From the NCBI GenBank assembly GCA_022885665.1, contig JAGQDJ010000003.1:372001-436000 (forward strand): 64,000 nt of DNA. Direction: 5' to 3'. The stretch comes from Triops longicaudatus. Taxonomy: Eukaryota; Arthropoda; Branchiopoda; Notostraca; Triopsidae. A program made the translations under genes and the position numbers. Shown in pieces: positions 41,436 to 54,096 of this stretch. Below the pieces are notes generated by a model, which saw only the letters and a list, made by a program, of their open reading frames with translations, did no database searches and had not been told where the DNA came from. Within the stretch, counting starts at the first letter, position 1, and the number at the start of each line of letters is the position of its first letter.

Positions 41436-44400
41436 TTATCCTTTCACAGAGACGGATTTTAAGGGATATTCTTCTAACAATGGAGCATCGTACTCTGGAT
41501 CATCCGCGTCCACGGACAACAACAATCTTCCCTTCTTTTCGGGTTTAGGATGCAGGCCGAGAATCCTGAAAAGAAAGTAAACATTTTTTTTTCGCGATTC
41601 GAAAACAATTTGCTAAAATAAGCCTACTTGGTAATGGAAGCAATGGTACTCGTTGAACGATTAAGCTCTTCATCATCATCCTCCAGGCCTCGGGAGACTG
41701 TAATAGTACCGGCTCTGTTCTCTGCCACGGATCGGGCATCCATTGCCTTCATATATTCGAGCGTTTGTAGTGTCTTCTTGGTTGGTTTCTTGTATCTGTT
41801 CAGAAACGAGGAAAATTTTATCAAAAATATTTTTTCGGTTTACAGCGCCCAAAATCGATTTTAGTAAGTTCAAATTGCTACTTACACTTTAAGGAAAAGT
41901 GACGAACAAACTACAGACACTGAACTCAATGCCATCGCTGCAGAACCCATCCAAGGCTGTAAATGAATTCCCCATGGACTGAACACTCCAGCTGCCAGCG
42001 GAATTCCGACAAGATTATAGACCGACGCGAAGAGGAAATTGAGCCGAATTCGCTTCACAGTTTTCCGGGATAAATCCAGGCACGCAATCACATCAAGCAA
42101 GTCATTCTAGAAACCCGTGAAATTAAAAACTTTAGCATTATCCACGAAAACAAAATATTACAACGTTAATAAGAATCCAAATTCTTAAAAGCATTAACGA
42201 AAAACACAAAAAGAACAAATCGTAATTTTGAGCCTTCAGTAGAAAATAAACTAAAAATAACACTGATAGTGTATAACAAACAGAATAAGATTTTAATTGT
42301 TTTCAAGATTACATACGGTACTGGAATCAACGTTAAGGACACAAAATGTACTACAAAATGAATCGAAGCATAATAATGTTACCCTGATTAAAACCACGTC
42401 TGCAGCTTCGACAGCTACGTCGGTACCGGAGGCAATAGCGATCCCAACGTCAGCTTGAGCTAAAGCTGGTGAATCATTAACTCCATCACCCACCATGGCT
42501 ACTTTCTGACCCTTTTTCTGCAGATGCCGAATCTTGGCTACTTTGTGAGACGGCAGAACTTCGGCGAAGACACGTGAAATGCCGACCTATAACGAAACAA
42601 AGTACAAGTAAGTTTTAGAATACCTGAAATAAAAATGTAAATACTTGTCTGGCAATGGCAGCGGCAGTCTTTCTATTATCACCAGTCAATAAAATAACTT
42701 CTAAGCCCATCCTCTTAAGGGTATAAACAGCTAAATGAGCTTCCGGTTTTACCGTGTCAGCTATGGATACAATACTACACAATACACCTACAAACAAACG
42801 ACAATTTAATCATTCTGTTTATCAGTGATTCTAATTCTGTCCCGTTTACCATCAATGGCACAAAGAATGGCCGTGTGACCCTTTTCTTCTTGTTCTTTCA
42901 TCTTGCTATCGACTTCATCTCCGACGTTAATCCCATTCCGTCTCATCCATTCTCGATTGCCGATTAAAACCTTTTTTAAATAAAAAAATAGATAAATAAA
43001 TAACCCACAAAGCTCTTCCCGAATGAAAGCTCCGTACATCAAACGTCGACTCTTCAACAGAATTCGCTGTTGTGCCTACAGAATGTCCTCTTTCCCCAGC
43101 ACGAACAACATCTCCAGTCACAGGCTTACTTAACGATGTATCAACAGCTACTGTTCCCAGTCTGAAGCTCGACTGGTCAATTTTTCTATTAAAATAAAAT
43201 TTGAAAAAAATAATTAATGCCCCACTATTTTGCGTTACGAATATACTTACGTAAAAACAGGCAAAGGTAAGCTGTCTTTCCTCGGCTGAAGCATCGGCTC
43301 GATTCTTGAGACAGTGCATTTTAAGCCACAGCCTGGAACCGCTTGAAAATGATCACACTTTCCAATCCGCTCGGTTCCCAGCACCTCTTTGGCGAATTTC
43401 GTCACGGCTAATAAATAATAATAATAAATAATACAATATTTAACTTTCTCCACAAAAAAAAGAGAAAAAAATGTAGTCACCTGATGCCAAAGGATGCTCG
43501 CTGTTGGCTTCAGCCGTACTGATAACGGCCAAGAGTTTGTTTAAGGCACAAAAGGAATCTTGTACCAAAACGACGAGTTTGGTGACGGTCGGAATTCCGT
43601 GTGTGATGGTACCAGTCTTGTCGAAGACGACTGTTTTGACTTTGTGTGCGTTTTCCAAAGGTTCCGCGCCTTTGATCAGGATTCCGTTCACCGCACCGAC
43701 ACCTGTGCCCACCATCACAGCAGTAGGCGTGGCCAAACCTAACGAACACGGGCAGGCAATGGCCAACACCGTCAACGCACACCGGAACGCGTACTGGAAG
43801 ACGATTTCGTGAATATTGAACCCGTGCTTCTCCATGGGCTGCGAATGAGAAACAAAAGATATTAATTATACACACAATTAGACAATTACACTACACCACT
43901 ATACAAATAAACAATATATACAAATTCATCACAGAATAAAGCTACTAAATCAAACGAAAGGAATGAATCATACCCCAATTGGAAGAAGATCGACGTTCAC
44001 GTAGCCCACGATTACCCAGGCGAACAAGGTGGCTAGAGACACGCCCACGACCACGGGTACGAAATAGCCCGCGATTTTGTCCGCTAACTGTTGAATGGGA
44101 GCTTTGGATGTCTGCGCTTCTTCCACAAGTTTTACTATTTGAGCCAAGGCAGCATCCTGCCCCACGTGAGTTGCTTGCATAAGTAAAACGCCGTTTTGGT
44201 TAATTGATCCTCCAATCACGAGCGAGCCTATAGTAAAACTGTACGTTAAAAACCAAAATTTTTTATTTTATTGATTTTTTGGAAAAACAACCTTTTTTTT
44301 TCGTAACGGGCATAGATTCGCCGGTGATTAAGGACTCGTCACACATAGAATTGCCCTGCAAAACTTTGCCATCGACAGGGATCTTGGCTCCAGGTACGAC

Positions 44401-47400
44401 TTTCAGCATATCACCACGTTGCACTAATTCCACACTGATTTTTTGCTCTGAAATTGGTTCACCGTTTGGACCCATTTTGACTAAAATGGCTTCGGTAGCT
44501 TGTAAGGACATCAGCTTCGCGAGTGCTTCGGAAGTTTTGCCCTACAAAGGACATCGGAAGTGTTGATAGCTCCTTTACCGAGCGGTGTGTTTTAATTAAA
44601 AAACTTCATTTACTTTCGCAATGTGCTCGAGCCACCGGCCTAACGAGATGAATACAAACAACATCGGCGGCGTGTCAAAGAAGGTCATCGGGCTCGAATG
44701 CTGTCCCAGAGCTATCGAGCCAATTAAAACTGCTACGGAGTAGATGTACGATACAGTGGTGGCTAGAACTACAAGGACATCCATGTTGGACGTGCCATGT
44801 CGCATGGCTTGGAAAGCCGCTGTGTAAAAATGCCTTCCTCCGAAAATCTGTGTTAACATAAAAAACATTAGCTCTTCCGGTCATACTCTACTCTATCTTT
44901 TATTTCGTTTTATTTGTTTATTATTATTCATTATTTTTTCTTGTTCTAATGATAATTTAAATTTTTATTTGATTTAAATTTTAATATTTCTTACTTGCAC
45001 TGGCGTTGCCAAAAGGAAGAGCAACAGATTTTCTAACGACAGGCCAGGTATGACACAACACATGTCGGCGTGATGAAAACCAGGCTGTTCCATCAAGATC
45101 ATAAAATAGGTCATAATGACCATCGAAGGCAGTCCGAAGATTAAAGACACCAAAAAAGCATTGCGCCACTTGCGAATATCTTCTCTATGATCTAAATGAC
45201 TAGTTGTGCGGTCCGCGTTGTTCACCAGCGATGCTTCAAAACCCAATTTCTACAAAAGACAATAGTTATCGACATGAACTTCACTCTTTAAGATTTTTTA
45301 AGATTAAAAAATACATAGAAATAATTCGATGTTTTTACAATATATGTAAAAAGGTTTACTCGATTGGGGTAGTTATAAACAATAGAATAATTAAAAGTAA
45401 CTACTACTTGACACCAATAAGGTAACAAATAAATAAAAAAGTATTTGATTAAATTACGTTAACAGCGTCAATAATGTCACGAGCTCCGCATTTCTCCGCC
45501 TGGAACCGGAATTTCCCTCTTTGTGTCGACAAAGCCACAATTGCGGATTCTACACCAGGTAATTTCTTGACAGCCGATTCGATGTTATTGACACACGAAG
45601 CGCATGTCATTCCACTGATCTGTACGAAAAATATGGAAATAAAAAATTAAACACAAAACGTCGTTTTATAGTATTTATTGATCCAAACCTGCAATTCAAC
45701 TTCTCCGGGTTTGGTGCTTTGTTCCTCCATAAGTGATGCAGGGAAGCCTAAATCTGTGATGGAATCTGCGATGCTTTGCGGCTGCACAATGCTTCCGTCA
45801 TAATGAACTTCCGCTTTGCCTGCCAATAACGCTACCAATATCGATCGTACGCCTGTTGGGAGAATAACGAAGTAAACGAATAAAGCGAATTCTACGCATT
45901 CCTTTTGGCAATATCGCATTTTCCATACCAGGCAATCTTTTGACGTGCTTTTCAATAGCTGCCACGCAGGATGCGCACGTCATTCCTTGAACTTGGACGT
46001 AACATTTTTCCACACTTTCCCCGTCCGTTAACAAGGTCTTTTCTACCAACTCCGTTGCACGAGATTCCGCAATTTCGCTCGAAGTACTTGAACCTGCTGA
46101 AAAAGTAAACAAATAATCAATACGTAACAAAAATATATACAAAATATAAACCACTTTGGTAAACACAAAAAACTATGACAAAAAATAATAAAAAATTACA
46201 AAAACCATCAGTAGACTCATCTAACAATGAGACAAAAAAAAACAGTAAATACAAATTACGTAGCAACTAAAACTAAATTAACTAACAAAAGCAAAAAATA
46301 AATTAATAAAATAAAAATAAATTAACAAAATAAAAAATAAATTAATAAAGTAAAAAATAAATTAATAAAAAAATAATAAAATATAAAATACATGTTAATA
46401 TTTAAAAAATAAATCTCTCGAACATTGTTAGTATTGGCTAGCACTTGACATTAAGCGGGGAAAAAGCGTTAATTGCGATCTATTAAGCACGGTTAATTAA
46501 CAACATGTTTATTGCCGAGGAAACAATCCTCACTTGATCCTTCAACGATCTCCACCCGGAAGTCCGTTTTAAGTGCCTCGATCGCTTTCTGGATCGCTTT
46601 GGGGTTCACAAGTCCCGGATCGAATTCCACATCCGCGCGTTTGTCCTCTAAAACTACTTTAATTTGCACAATGCCTGGCTCGTTTTGCAGACTGGTTTCG
46701 ATTTTCTTGACACAAGACTGGCAGCGCATGCCTTCGACCCTCAGCACGCATTTCTCCTTCGTCGGAGCTGTGTAAACCGTAGCTTGAAATTTGGCATTAA
46801 TTTTCGCTATGAGATCGCAAATCGAGTCCGGGTTGATAAACTGCGGGTTATATCGGACGTCGGCCCGTTTTTCTTCCAAGTGCACTTGGATGTGCAAAAC
46901 ACCCGGCTGGGCGCCCATTTTGCCTTCAATGTTCCGCACACAGGATTGACACGACATGCCTTCGATCCTGATGCGGACCTGTTGCGCGAAATTGGCCGGT
47001 TTGGCGCGGAAACCCATGTCGGCGATGGCATCCAGGATCTCTTGCACCGAGAGCCGACTGGCCTCAAATTTGACTACTCCCAGTCGTTCGTCCAACGACA
47101 CTTGGGCCGAGAATACCCCGGCCGTTTGACCCAGCCGCGTTTCAATCTTGTTCACGCAAGACTGACACGTCATTCCGTCGATCTGCACCTTCAAAACGTT
47201 CACGTTGTCTTCCTCCATGGCAGCTGTGGCTCGTACGGAGCTGTCCCACTCTTCTTCCTCCTTTGCAATCGCCGACCTATCACAAAAGAACGTTAATTGC
47301 AGCTCGTAAATCTTTTCGTTCAACAATAATTGAAAAAGAAAAGGATTCGAAACACGGAATGACAAGCGAGGAAAGCGTACGTGACAAGGGAAACATACAC

Positions 47401-49113
47401 TCCAAACTCCGGCGTCTGCACTCGCGGAAGAGGAGAGCACGACTAAATTTAAAACGGGTAACTTTTGAACCTGCCGAACTAGTCTCAAAACGCCCCCCGT
47501 TTTTAAAGTTTTACAGTTACAAGTCGCCGCTAATAGCTACAGATTGACCTAGTTTGAACCCAGGTCAAAAAGGACCTTTCTAGCGGGATAGTCTTCAAGG
47601 CACTGTTGGGAGAAAAACGGGACATTCCTGGCGCGAAGACATGCGCTTATCTTTTTCAATTTCTCAGATAAAAGTCAAAAGCAGCCAGATTATCAGTTGG
47701 ACAAACTCCCTGCGAATCGTGAGTGACAAACCACTCGCAAGATTTTTTTCAAGGGCAATGAAGATGATCAATGATTATTTTTTCTCTTAATACCCTTTGT
47801 GAGTCTACACAAGCTTCCGTGTTACCGGAATACCCACGTGACCAACGCCCGAAAATTTAATTAGTTCGTTCACACTCTAGTTTTCTGTCTGTTCAAATTG
47901 TTGGTGTTATCTTTACCATTTGCTTATGTGTTTATTTATTCGTCCTGAATAAAAATTCCTAGGAATAATAAACTTCCTAGAAAATTTTAAAGCATTGGTT
48001 GGTGTTCATTATTTGCACGTTTTGCACTGGTATTGTTTGAGCAATGTAATTACAGTTTTTCTTTGAAGATTTAGGTCAACATTACTCATTTTATATCAAT
48101 TGTCTGAGAGCTTTTAAACAATTGCTCTAAGATATTTTCAACATTTTGTTTACCACTGTCATTATTTAGCGATTATAGCAATGATTTAACGCAAAGAAAA
48201 AAAATTAATCACTTTTTTGTTTTTTCCTATTCTACACTGATATGATTAAGATCACATCAACCTCAACTTTGGGATTAAAATGGAGCAAAAAGTTTCAGTG
48301 TAATTCCGAGAAAACTGTTAAATATTTTTCGATATTTTTTTCCGACAAATTGCTACAAATTTACCAACAGCTTTTTCGAAAAAGTTTCACAATCCCAATG
48401 TACGACTCGATGTACTGAAAATTCTGGTAGTTTTTTATTTCTATCTTGTTTCTTCGTTTATAGCCGAAAAAAGCATTGTCTTAAAACAAATTCTAAATTT
48501 ACCTGACGATTTTTCTTTTGGATTCATTATATGCTTCACTTTAGCCTCTTTTCTGGCTTTTGATACCGCTAGGAAATCCTTACAGCCCTGTTTTTAAGCT
48601 GGAACTATAGTTGGCTTATACTTGGCTATACTTGCAAACGTCCGAAGGGAGTGTAGGGTTGTAGAGCACAAAACCCCAAACAAAACCCTGGCTTCAGCAT
48701 ATGGCTTTACGCAGGTACTGCCTAATCCCGGGTAGCAGGTACGAAAACGGTATTAGCAGGTATCGGACAAAGCCAGTTATTGAATCCTACAGGGCAAAAA
48801 ATCGCTGGCTAACAATAACAAACCATTCTTCCAAAAATTTCTGAACTCAAGAAAGTGAAACTTATCCATTTCTATTGTAGGTGTACTTTCCTGTACTTTT
48901 CTTATTCTTTATAATGTTTTAGCATAATGTTTTCTGCATAATGTTTTAGTTTTATTACTTTTACCTCAATTTACTCAATCACGTATTTTAATTTAATTAT
49001 CCTGTAATTTACAGCAGGCGAAGGGGATTTATTTACCTGATTTCATCGGATTGTTTGTGTCCCGGATACATTTTCTCCGACTGGGACATTTTAGGCTTCA
49101 CTTCGGTTTCCAT
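41436..49113 (-). CDS. ATP7: copper-transporting P1B-type ATPase
   Basis: Single ATP7A/ATP7B orthologue: pumps Cu(I) into the secretory pathway for cuproenzymes and exports excess copper. Exons: 49113-49037, 47276-46534, 46096-45929, 45852-45689, 45619-45458, 45249-44995, 44847-44614, 44541-44292, 44227-43974, 43838-43481, 43407-43251, 43185-43038, 42970-42850, 42787-42645, 42586-42383, 42106-41886, 41795-41628, 41565-41436; 1318 residues. Five heavy-metal domains with CxxC (MTCQSC, MSCQSC, MRCQSC, MTCASC, MTCASC), then TGES, the CPC membrane motif in [16 protein letters not shown] phosphorylation site, SEHP, and [10 protein letters not shown]. The tail has an acidic dileucine-like PLLEEYPL, which would fit membrane retrieval. 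The first exon is preceded by an in-frame stop through a 5' UTR intron (donor at 49616), so ATG 49113 is the first usable start. Confidence 0.95.
46292..46372. repeat. A/T-rich ~20-bp tandem repeat in ATP7 intron
   Basis: About four diverged copies of AAAAAATAAATTAATAAA, in the intron between the 47276-46534 and 46096-45929 exons. Low-complexity sequence. Confidence 0.6.
47277..49036 (-). other. ATP7 intron 1
   Basis: A 1.76-kb intron, long for this window. The open frame continues upstream of the 47276 exon to about 47488 without an ATG, so an alternative first exon here is not supported. No other gene or clear transposon recognised. Confidence 0.5.
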
Positions 49114-49860
49114 GCTGCCATAACGATTAGCGTAGGCGTTCTTAAGTTCCTGCGTCAATAAGACAGAAACAAGTTGCAACTTGTTAACAGTTTTCATTTT
49201 TCTATTCGAAAAAATTCCCTGAAAATTCAAAAACTATTTATAGGCGAATTAAGGCTCTACTACGGTCGCATTGACGACGAAAGTCCGCAGTCATCGTAGT
49301 TTTAAGGTTTCCGAGCATTTTGCACACGGACCGCTCAGAGTTGTGCGCACAATTTTCGGAAAGAGAATCTGTCTCTAGGGATGAAGTGCTTTCGCGGAGC
49401 AAAAATTCGCAGAACTAGAGGTGTGTAAGAACTTTTGGGAGTACAAGACGTCACCCTCACGTATATTCAAACCATACGTTGGGCAGACAAAAGTTATTAA
49501 CGAAGAAAAGAGCAACAGATAAGTCCAACGGTCTTTAAGTTTCACAGTAAACAACACAAAATTTAAGCAGAAATTCCACATTTTGACGGTTTAAATTAAT
49601 TAGCGATTCGACTTACCTTATGGAAGGGTTACGCAAAATTGTGCTGAAGATAGGCAGAAACAGGTTGGAATTAAACTGGAGCAGTAAAACTAGGAAGTAA
49701 AGAGGTCAACCATCACACTTCACGCTCTGTGCGCCCGACGAGAAGTGAAATATCACGATCACGCTGGGTTACGCCAGGAGGCGGGGCTTCTAATGTTTAC
49801 ATGATCCAGTTTTAAATTAATAGAGAGTTTAATCCAAGGGCGAATTCAGTGATCTTGAAG
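49114..49860. promoter_or_regulatory. shared ATP7/ALG11 promoter interval
   Basis: Divergent spacer of about 750 bp. On the minus strand a 5' UTR exon ends at 49617 (AAG|gtaagt) and is spliced to 49149 (acceptor tattgacgcag); the joined frame carries a stop before ATG 49113. No core promoter element was identified. Confidence 0.45.
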
Positions 49861-51904
49861 ATGGTTTTCACTTGTTTGATAATATTAATCATTCTGATCT
49901 ACTTTGTTAAGAAAGTAAGACGTAAAACTCCAAGAAAATGTTATAAATACTGTAATACAGAGCTAATTTGTTTCACGTTTTCTTGCAGACTATCACAGTA
50001 AAGAAAGAAAAACAGGAGGCAAAGTATAAAAAGCCGATAGTAAGCATATTCCATCCTTATTGCAATGCAGGGGGAGGTGGTGAGAGAGTTTTGTGGTGTG
50101 CGGTACGAGCGTTACTTAAAAGGTAGTGTCATTTAAATTTTTTTTTAACCTTGGTTTATAATTTTTAAACCAGAGGATTTTTGTAGGTACCCAGATTACC
50201 ATATTGCTATTTACACAGGGGATCAACTACCTGGCGAAGAAATACTAGAGCATGCGAAAAACAAATTCAATATCAGTCTTGACCCTTCTTCCGTATCGTT
50301 CATTTACTTAAATCAGCGAAATTGGGTTGAAGCGCAACGCTACCCAGTGTTCACATTGCTGGGCCAAAGTCTTGGATCTATGATTCTCAGTTTAGAAGCT
50401 TTATTTAAGCTGGTGCCAGGTAAATTGACAAATTCATTAAGTCCAAATTTTTAATCCATAATGGCTCTTATTGCAATTTATTAGCCAAGTTAAAAAGGGA
50501 AACATTTCTTGTAAATTTAGTCTTGATCTGCGTTAAAATCTAGCCATGATCCGAATCCGAATTAATTTAAGAGGAATTAAATCCGAATGAATTTGATTTA
50601 AATTTTGGCCGATTGTTTGCTTTTTGTTGCAGATGTATATATTGACACCATGGGCTACGCCTTCTCATATCCCATATTCAAGTACTTGGGGGGCTCCAGG
50701 GTGGGTTGTTACATCCATTACCCAACAATTAGCTCGGATATGCTAAACCGCGTTTCCCAGCAATCTCTTTCGTACAACAATAACGCTCGTATTGCACGCA
50801 GCGCTGTTCTCAGTACATCAAAGCTTCTTTATTACCGCATTTTCGCGTACGTTTACGGCTGGATGGGTCGCCGGGCCGATATGGCGCTAGTCAATTCAAG
50901 TTGGACCGAAAACCACATCAATTCGATCTGGAAGACTCCTTTCCGCACCAGACGTGTTTACCCGCCTTGTGACGTGAGCGCGTTTGCCCAGTTAGATCTG
51001 ATTCCTGATTCGGAGAAACCACTCAAAAAGATCATAGCAGTCGCCCAGTTTCGACCGGAAAAGGATCATGCCTTAATGATCCGATCTTTCTTCCACTTGG
51101 TAGATAAGCTACCTGAGGAGAAAAAGGAATCAGTTCGATTGCTTTTGGTCGGCAGTTGTCGCCATGAAGAAGATTATCAAAGGGTGGAAGATTACAAACG
51201 ACTCGCTAAACATTTCAACATCGATGGCAAAGTCGAGTTCCATGTCAACGTTACGTTCGCAGAACTGAAGCAGATGCTGCAAGAATCTACTATTGGCTTA
51301 CATGCCATGTGGAATGAGCATTTTGGAATTGGTAAACTTGTTAAAAAATTATTACTTTTCTTTTAATCTTTCAAACTGTTCCTCGATACCTTTCCTTATT
51401 TCAGTATTTTTTATATCTACGTATAATTTGTTTTTCTTTTAATTATTTTGAATTTTTTTCATAAGTTTTAATTTGTCTGTTGCTTATAAGCTAGACTTGT
51501 GAAGTAGGAGTTTTTGACAATTTGAGTGAAATTAGGAAAAAAATCTAAAATGTACCAATATGATTCCTAGGTGTGGTGGAATGCATGGCAGCTGGATTGG
51601 TCATGGTAGCCCATAAATCTGGTGGTCCCTTAATGGATATTGTAATTCCAGACGGCGCTAGTCAGAATGGATTGCTGGCTTGGGACGAGGAGGAATACTC
51701 TAGCGTTTTACATAACGTTTTGAATATGACAGAGTCGGAGCGAACCAAGATTAAAAACAACGCAAGGTAGAAGCTTGGTTGCAAATTTGCTTTAGAGGTC
51801 TCATAATTTTGTCTAACCCTTGTAGAGCGTCTGTGAGCCGGTTCTCCGATGACGAGTTTCAGAAAGAATTTTTAAGCGGGGTAGCACCTATTTTCGGTTA
51901 CTGA
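49861..51904 (+). CDS. ALG11: ALG11 alpha-1,2-mannosyltransferase
   Basis: GDP-Man:Man3GlcNAc2-PP-dolichol alpha-1,2-mannosyltransferase. It adds the fourth and fifth mannose to the N-glycan precursor on the cytosolic face of the ER. Exons: 49861-49914, 49989-50122, 50187-50419, 50633-51331, 51571-51766, 51826-51904; 464 residues (human 492). The N-terminus is a hydrophobic signal anchor ([10 protein letters not shown]), then [16 protein letters not shown], the nucleotide-sugar-binding start of the family. Further matches are [12 protein letters not shown] and the GT4 [11 protein letters not shown] strand. The EX7E motif (EHFGIGVVE) spans the exon 4/5 junction, followed by [16 protein letters not shown]. 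An AATAAA at 52179-52184 follows the stop by about 275 nt. No sign of disruption. Confidence 0.95.
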
Positions 51905-52178
51905 AGACATTGGTTATAAATTAATGTGCATGTCGGGGGGCTATGGGGAACCTTTAAATCACTCACTACAATTGTGTGAAATACAAGATAGCACAGTGCA
52001 ATTTGATTCCGCGTTATTTTTCAGGGAATTAATCCGCGACTTTAAGTGTCAAATTTTTAATTTGCCTTTTCGTTACAAGACTACAGCTTTTCCGCGCGTC
52101 ATGGCTACTTACATTGCCTAAATATTTGGAACCTTGCTAACCCATACCAGTGGACGACAAAACTTCATGGCTTACAAA

Positions 52179-52184
52179 AATAAA
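52179..52184 (+). terminator. poly(A) signal of ALG11
   Basis: AATAAA about 275 nt downstream of the ALG11 stop, the only clear one in the 390-bp gap before the convergent BTB gene. Confidence 0.55.
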
Positions 52185-52294
52185 TGGAATAATTTTCACA
52201 ACGTGTTGTAACAAGTGACATTATACTGTACGTCAATGGTGTAATTCGTACGGGAAGCGTTCATCGTCAGTTCTTAAAAAAAAATGTTTCAAGG

Positions 52295-53615
52295 CTAGGG
52301 AGGATTTGAGCTAGGAACTTCCTCTGAGTGAGTGCGTTTGATATGTTGATTGAGAGTTTTACGCCTTGGATAGGAACGACCACAAATCAGGCACTGGAAT
52401 ACGGATCCTAAGTGACTTTCCATGTGTTGGCGCAAATCGGAACGAAAGTGGCCGCAGACAGTACAAACACCGCTTCGAGGACCCACTCCGATTTGGTTTT
52501 CCAGAGAGACATCTGAAGTAAGACATAGCGTTCGAAAAAATGTGCGCCCTCGTTGGACGAAATGAACGTTCTGTGAACTTACTACCGGGAGCTTCTGGTT
52601 CTCGATTAAGTTCAAGACGCTCCTGACCTGTGCTTCCGCTATTATCGGACAGGTTTACAGATACTCTAGAACTGCCCACTTGTAATGCTTTTTCTGGGTA
52701 GCTGGCTGCAGACGTCGACGCCCCCTGAAAAAGTTGAACACAATAAATGAGTTGATCCAGAAACAGCTTTTCAAAGAGGATACACGAAATAGGAATTACA
52801 AAATTTAGCGCAGCATTGTCATTGGATATCATGTCCAGTAGAGTTGGTACGGACGATACTAGGGAAGCTTCTTGTTTGACGTTCATATCGTGACTAGGTT
52901 CCGATAAATACGAGTATTGAGACAGTGAGTCAATTAAAGAGATCGTCGAAGCAAGATTTTTTGTTTCTTGCAGAGGCAGCAAACTTTCTAAGCAAGAAGT
53001 GTCCACAAGATTCAACGGTGTACTGGGTAAATCAGGGTAAGATTGGGCGTTTTGAGAGGTCATTGTGGAGTTACTCGTGCAAGGCATTGGAGTTTGGAAA
53101 GTGTTATTCGGTGAATTGCCTGGAAACTCTGGCCCTAGTCGTTTGCGACGTTTTTTCCGATAGTTACTATCCTTTCCGGATAAGGGACTGACCGGAGGAG
53201 AGGCTTGGAGATCAGGTACTGTGTCAGTTTGGATAACTGCGTTCGTATTAGTGGTGGACTTGTCCTTTTCGGTGAGTCCCCTGACTTGCAAGGATTCTGC
53301 GGTACGCAAGAAGCTCGAGAGCTGACTTTGGCAAACAGTGACTTCGCCTTTGTACATGAAATCGATCACAGACCGGAATTCTTCGGCTTTCACATCACGC
53401 AATATGACAATAGGATGCGGGTGAGCTGTCTCCACAAACATGGACTCAAAATACGGGCTGCAGGCTGACAAAACCGTTCGGTGTGCTTTCAGAAGTTGGC
53501 CACCACAAGCAAACGTGACATCCACTAACGCTCCTTTCTTCAACATTAACTCCAGGACGGCTGATAAACTGGACTCATGATTGTTCCAACGCAGGCAAAA
53601 CTCTTGCTCCGTCAT
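52295..53615 (-). CDS. BTB-domain C2H2 zinc-finger transcription factor
   Basis: Arthropod-type BTB-zinc-finger protein (the broad/tramtrack/lola family), a nuclear DNA-binding regulator; the exact orthologue cannot be named. Exons: 53615-52800, 52724-52583, 52512-52295; 391 residues. The BTB domain (residues about 1-118) begins with FCLRWNNHESS and contains the ACSPYFESMF and FMYKGEV core. A Ser/Thr-rich linker with a short basic KKRRKRLG patch follows. Two C2H2 fingers lie at the C-terminus (CTVCGHFRSDLRQHMESH and CLICGRSYPRRKTLNQH). The first intron is 75 nt, a multiple of three and free of stops. The second has two donors 3 nt apart. A 5' UTR intron is likely (53634-53718). Confidence 0.88.
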
Positions 53616-54088
53616 TTTCCCGCGCCAAATTTACTGGACGCAAAAACACAAAAAATTAGAGATATTATAACATAAGGTACGTGCTACTTACGCGTCCTCA
53701 CGGCGTTTAAAGATTTACCTGTTGCTTTGCCATGATCTAGTACGACCAACTTGCCTACAACGACCACTGAAAGTCTATAGCCAACGCAACGTAATGAGAA
53801 CTCTTTCTATTCATGGAAATAAAAGGACTTGCCCAGATAAATATACGTTGTCATTAGGTAAGACAACAACAAAGCCTAACCCCATGAGAATAACAAGGAC
53901 TATTGCCGAAAAAGAACAATAGGACAGTCAAATTGGCAGGCGTGGAATTGATTCGAAGTCAGGAGATGGCAATAGTGAGGTTAGGAGGGAGGGTTGATTT
54001 GTCCTGGCTCTTCTCAAAGGTACAAACTCACTCAATGCATTTGCCGTTTGGTTACTGTCCAAAAAAATCAAACGTTTTAATTTTCAAA
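53616..54088. promoter_or_regulatory. BTB gene 5' UTR and promoter region
   Basis: Contains a likely 5' UTR intron on the minus strand, with donor AACAG|gtaaat at 53718-53719 and acceptor gcgtccag at 53634. The remaining sequence up to the first transposon shows nothing recognisable. Confidence 0.4.
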
Positions 54089-54096
54089 AATAGGTT

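Noticed and set aside
46493..47488. Single 331-codon ATP7 N-terminal ORF as its own gene
   Set aside because: Its 3' end runs past a good donor (at 46533) whose phase matches the next exon, and its 5' part lacks an ATG and precedes a clear acceptor joining the 49 kb exon.
52359..53615. 418-codon uninterrupted BTB ORF as the main product
   Set aside because: It reads through two introns; only the spliced form restores the C2H2 fingers. Retention of the first intron is kept as a finding.
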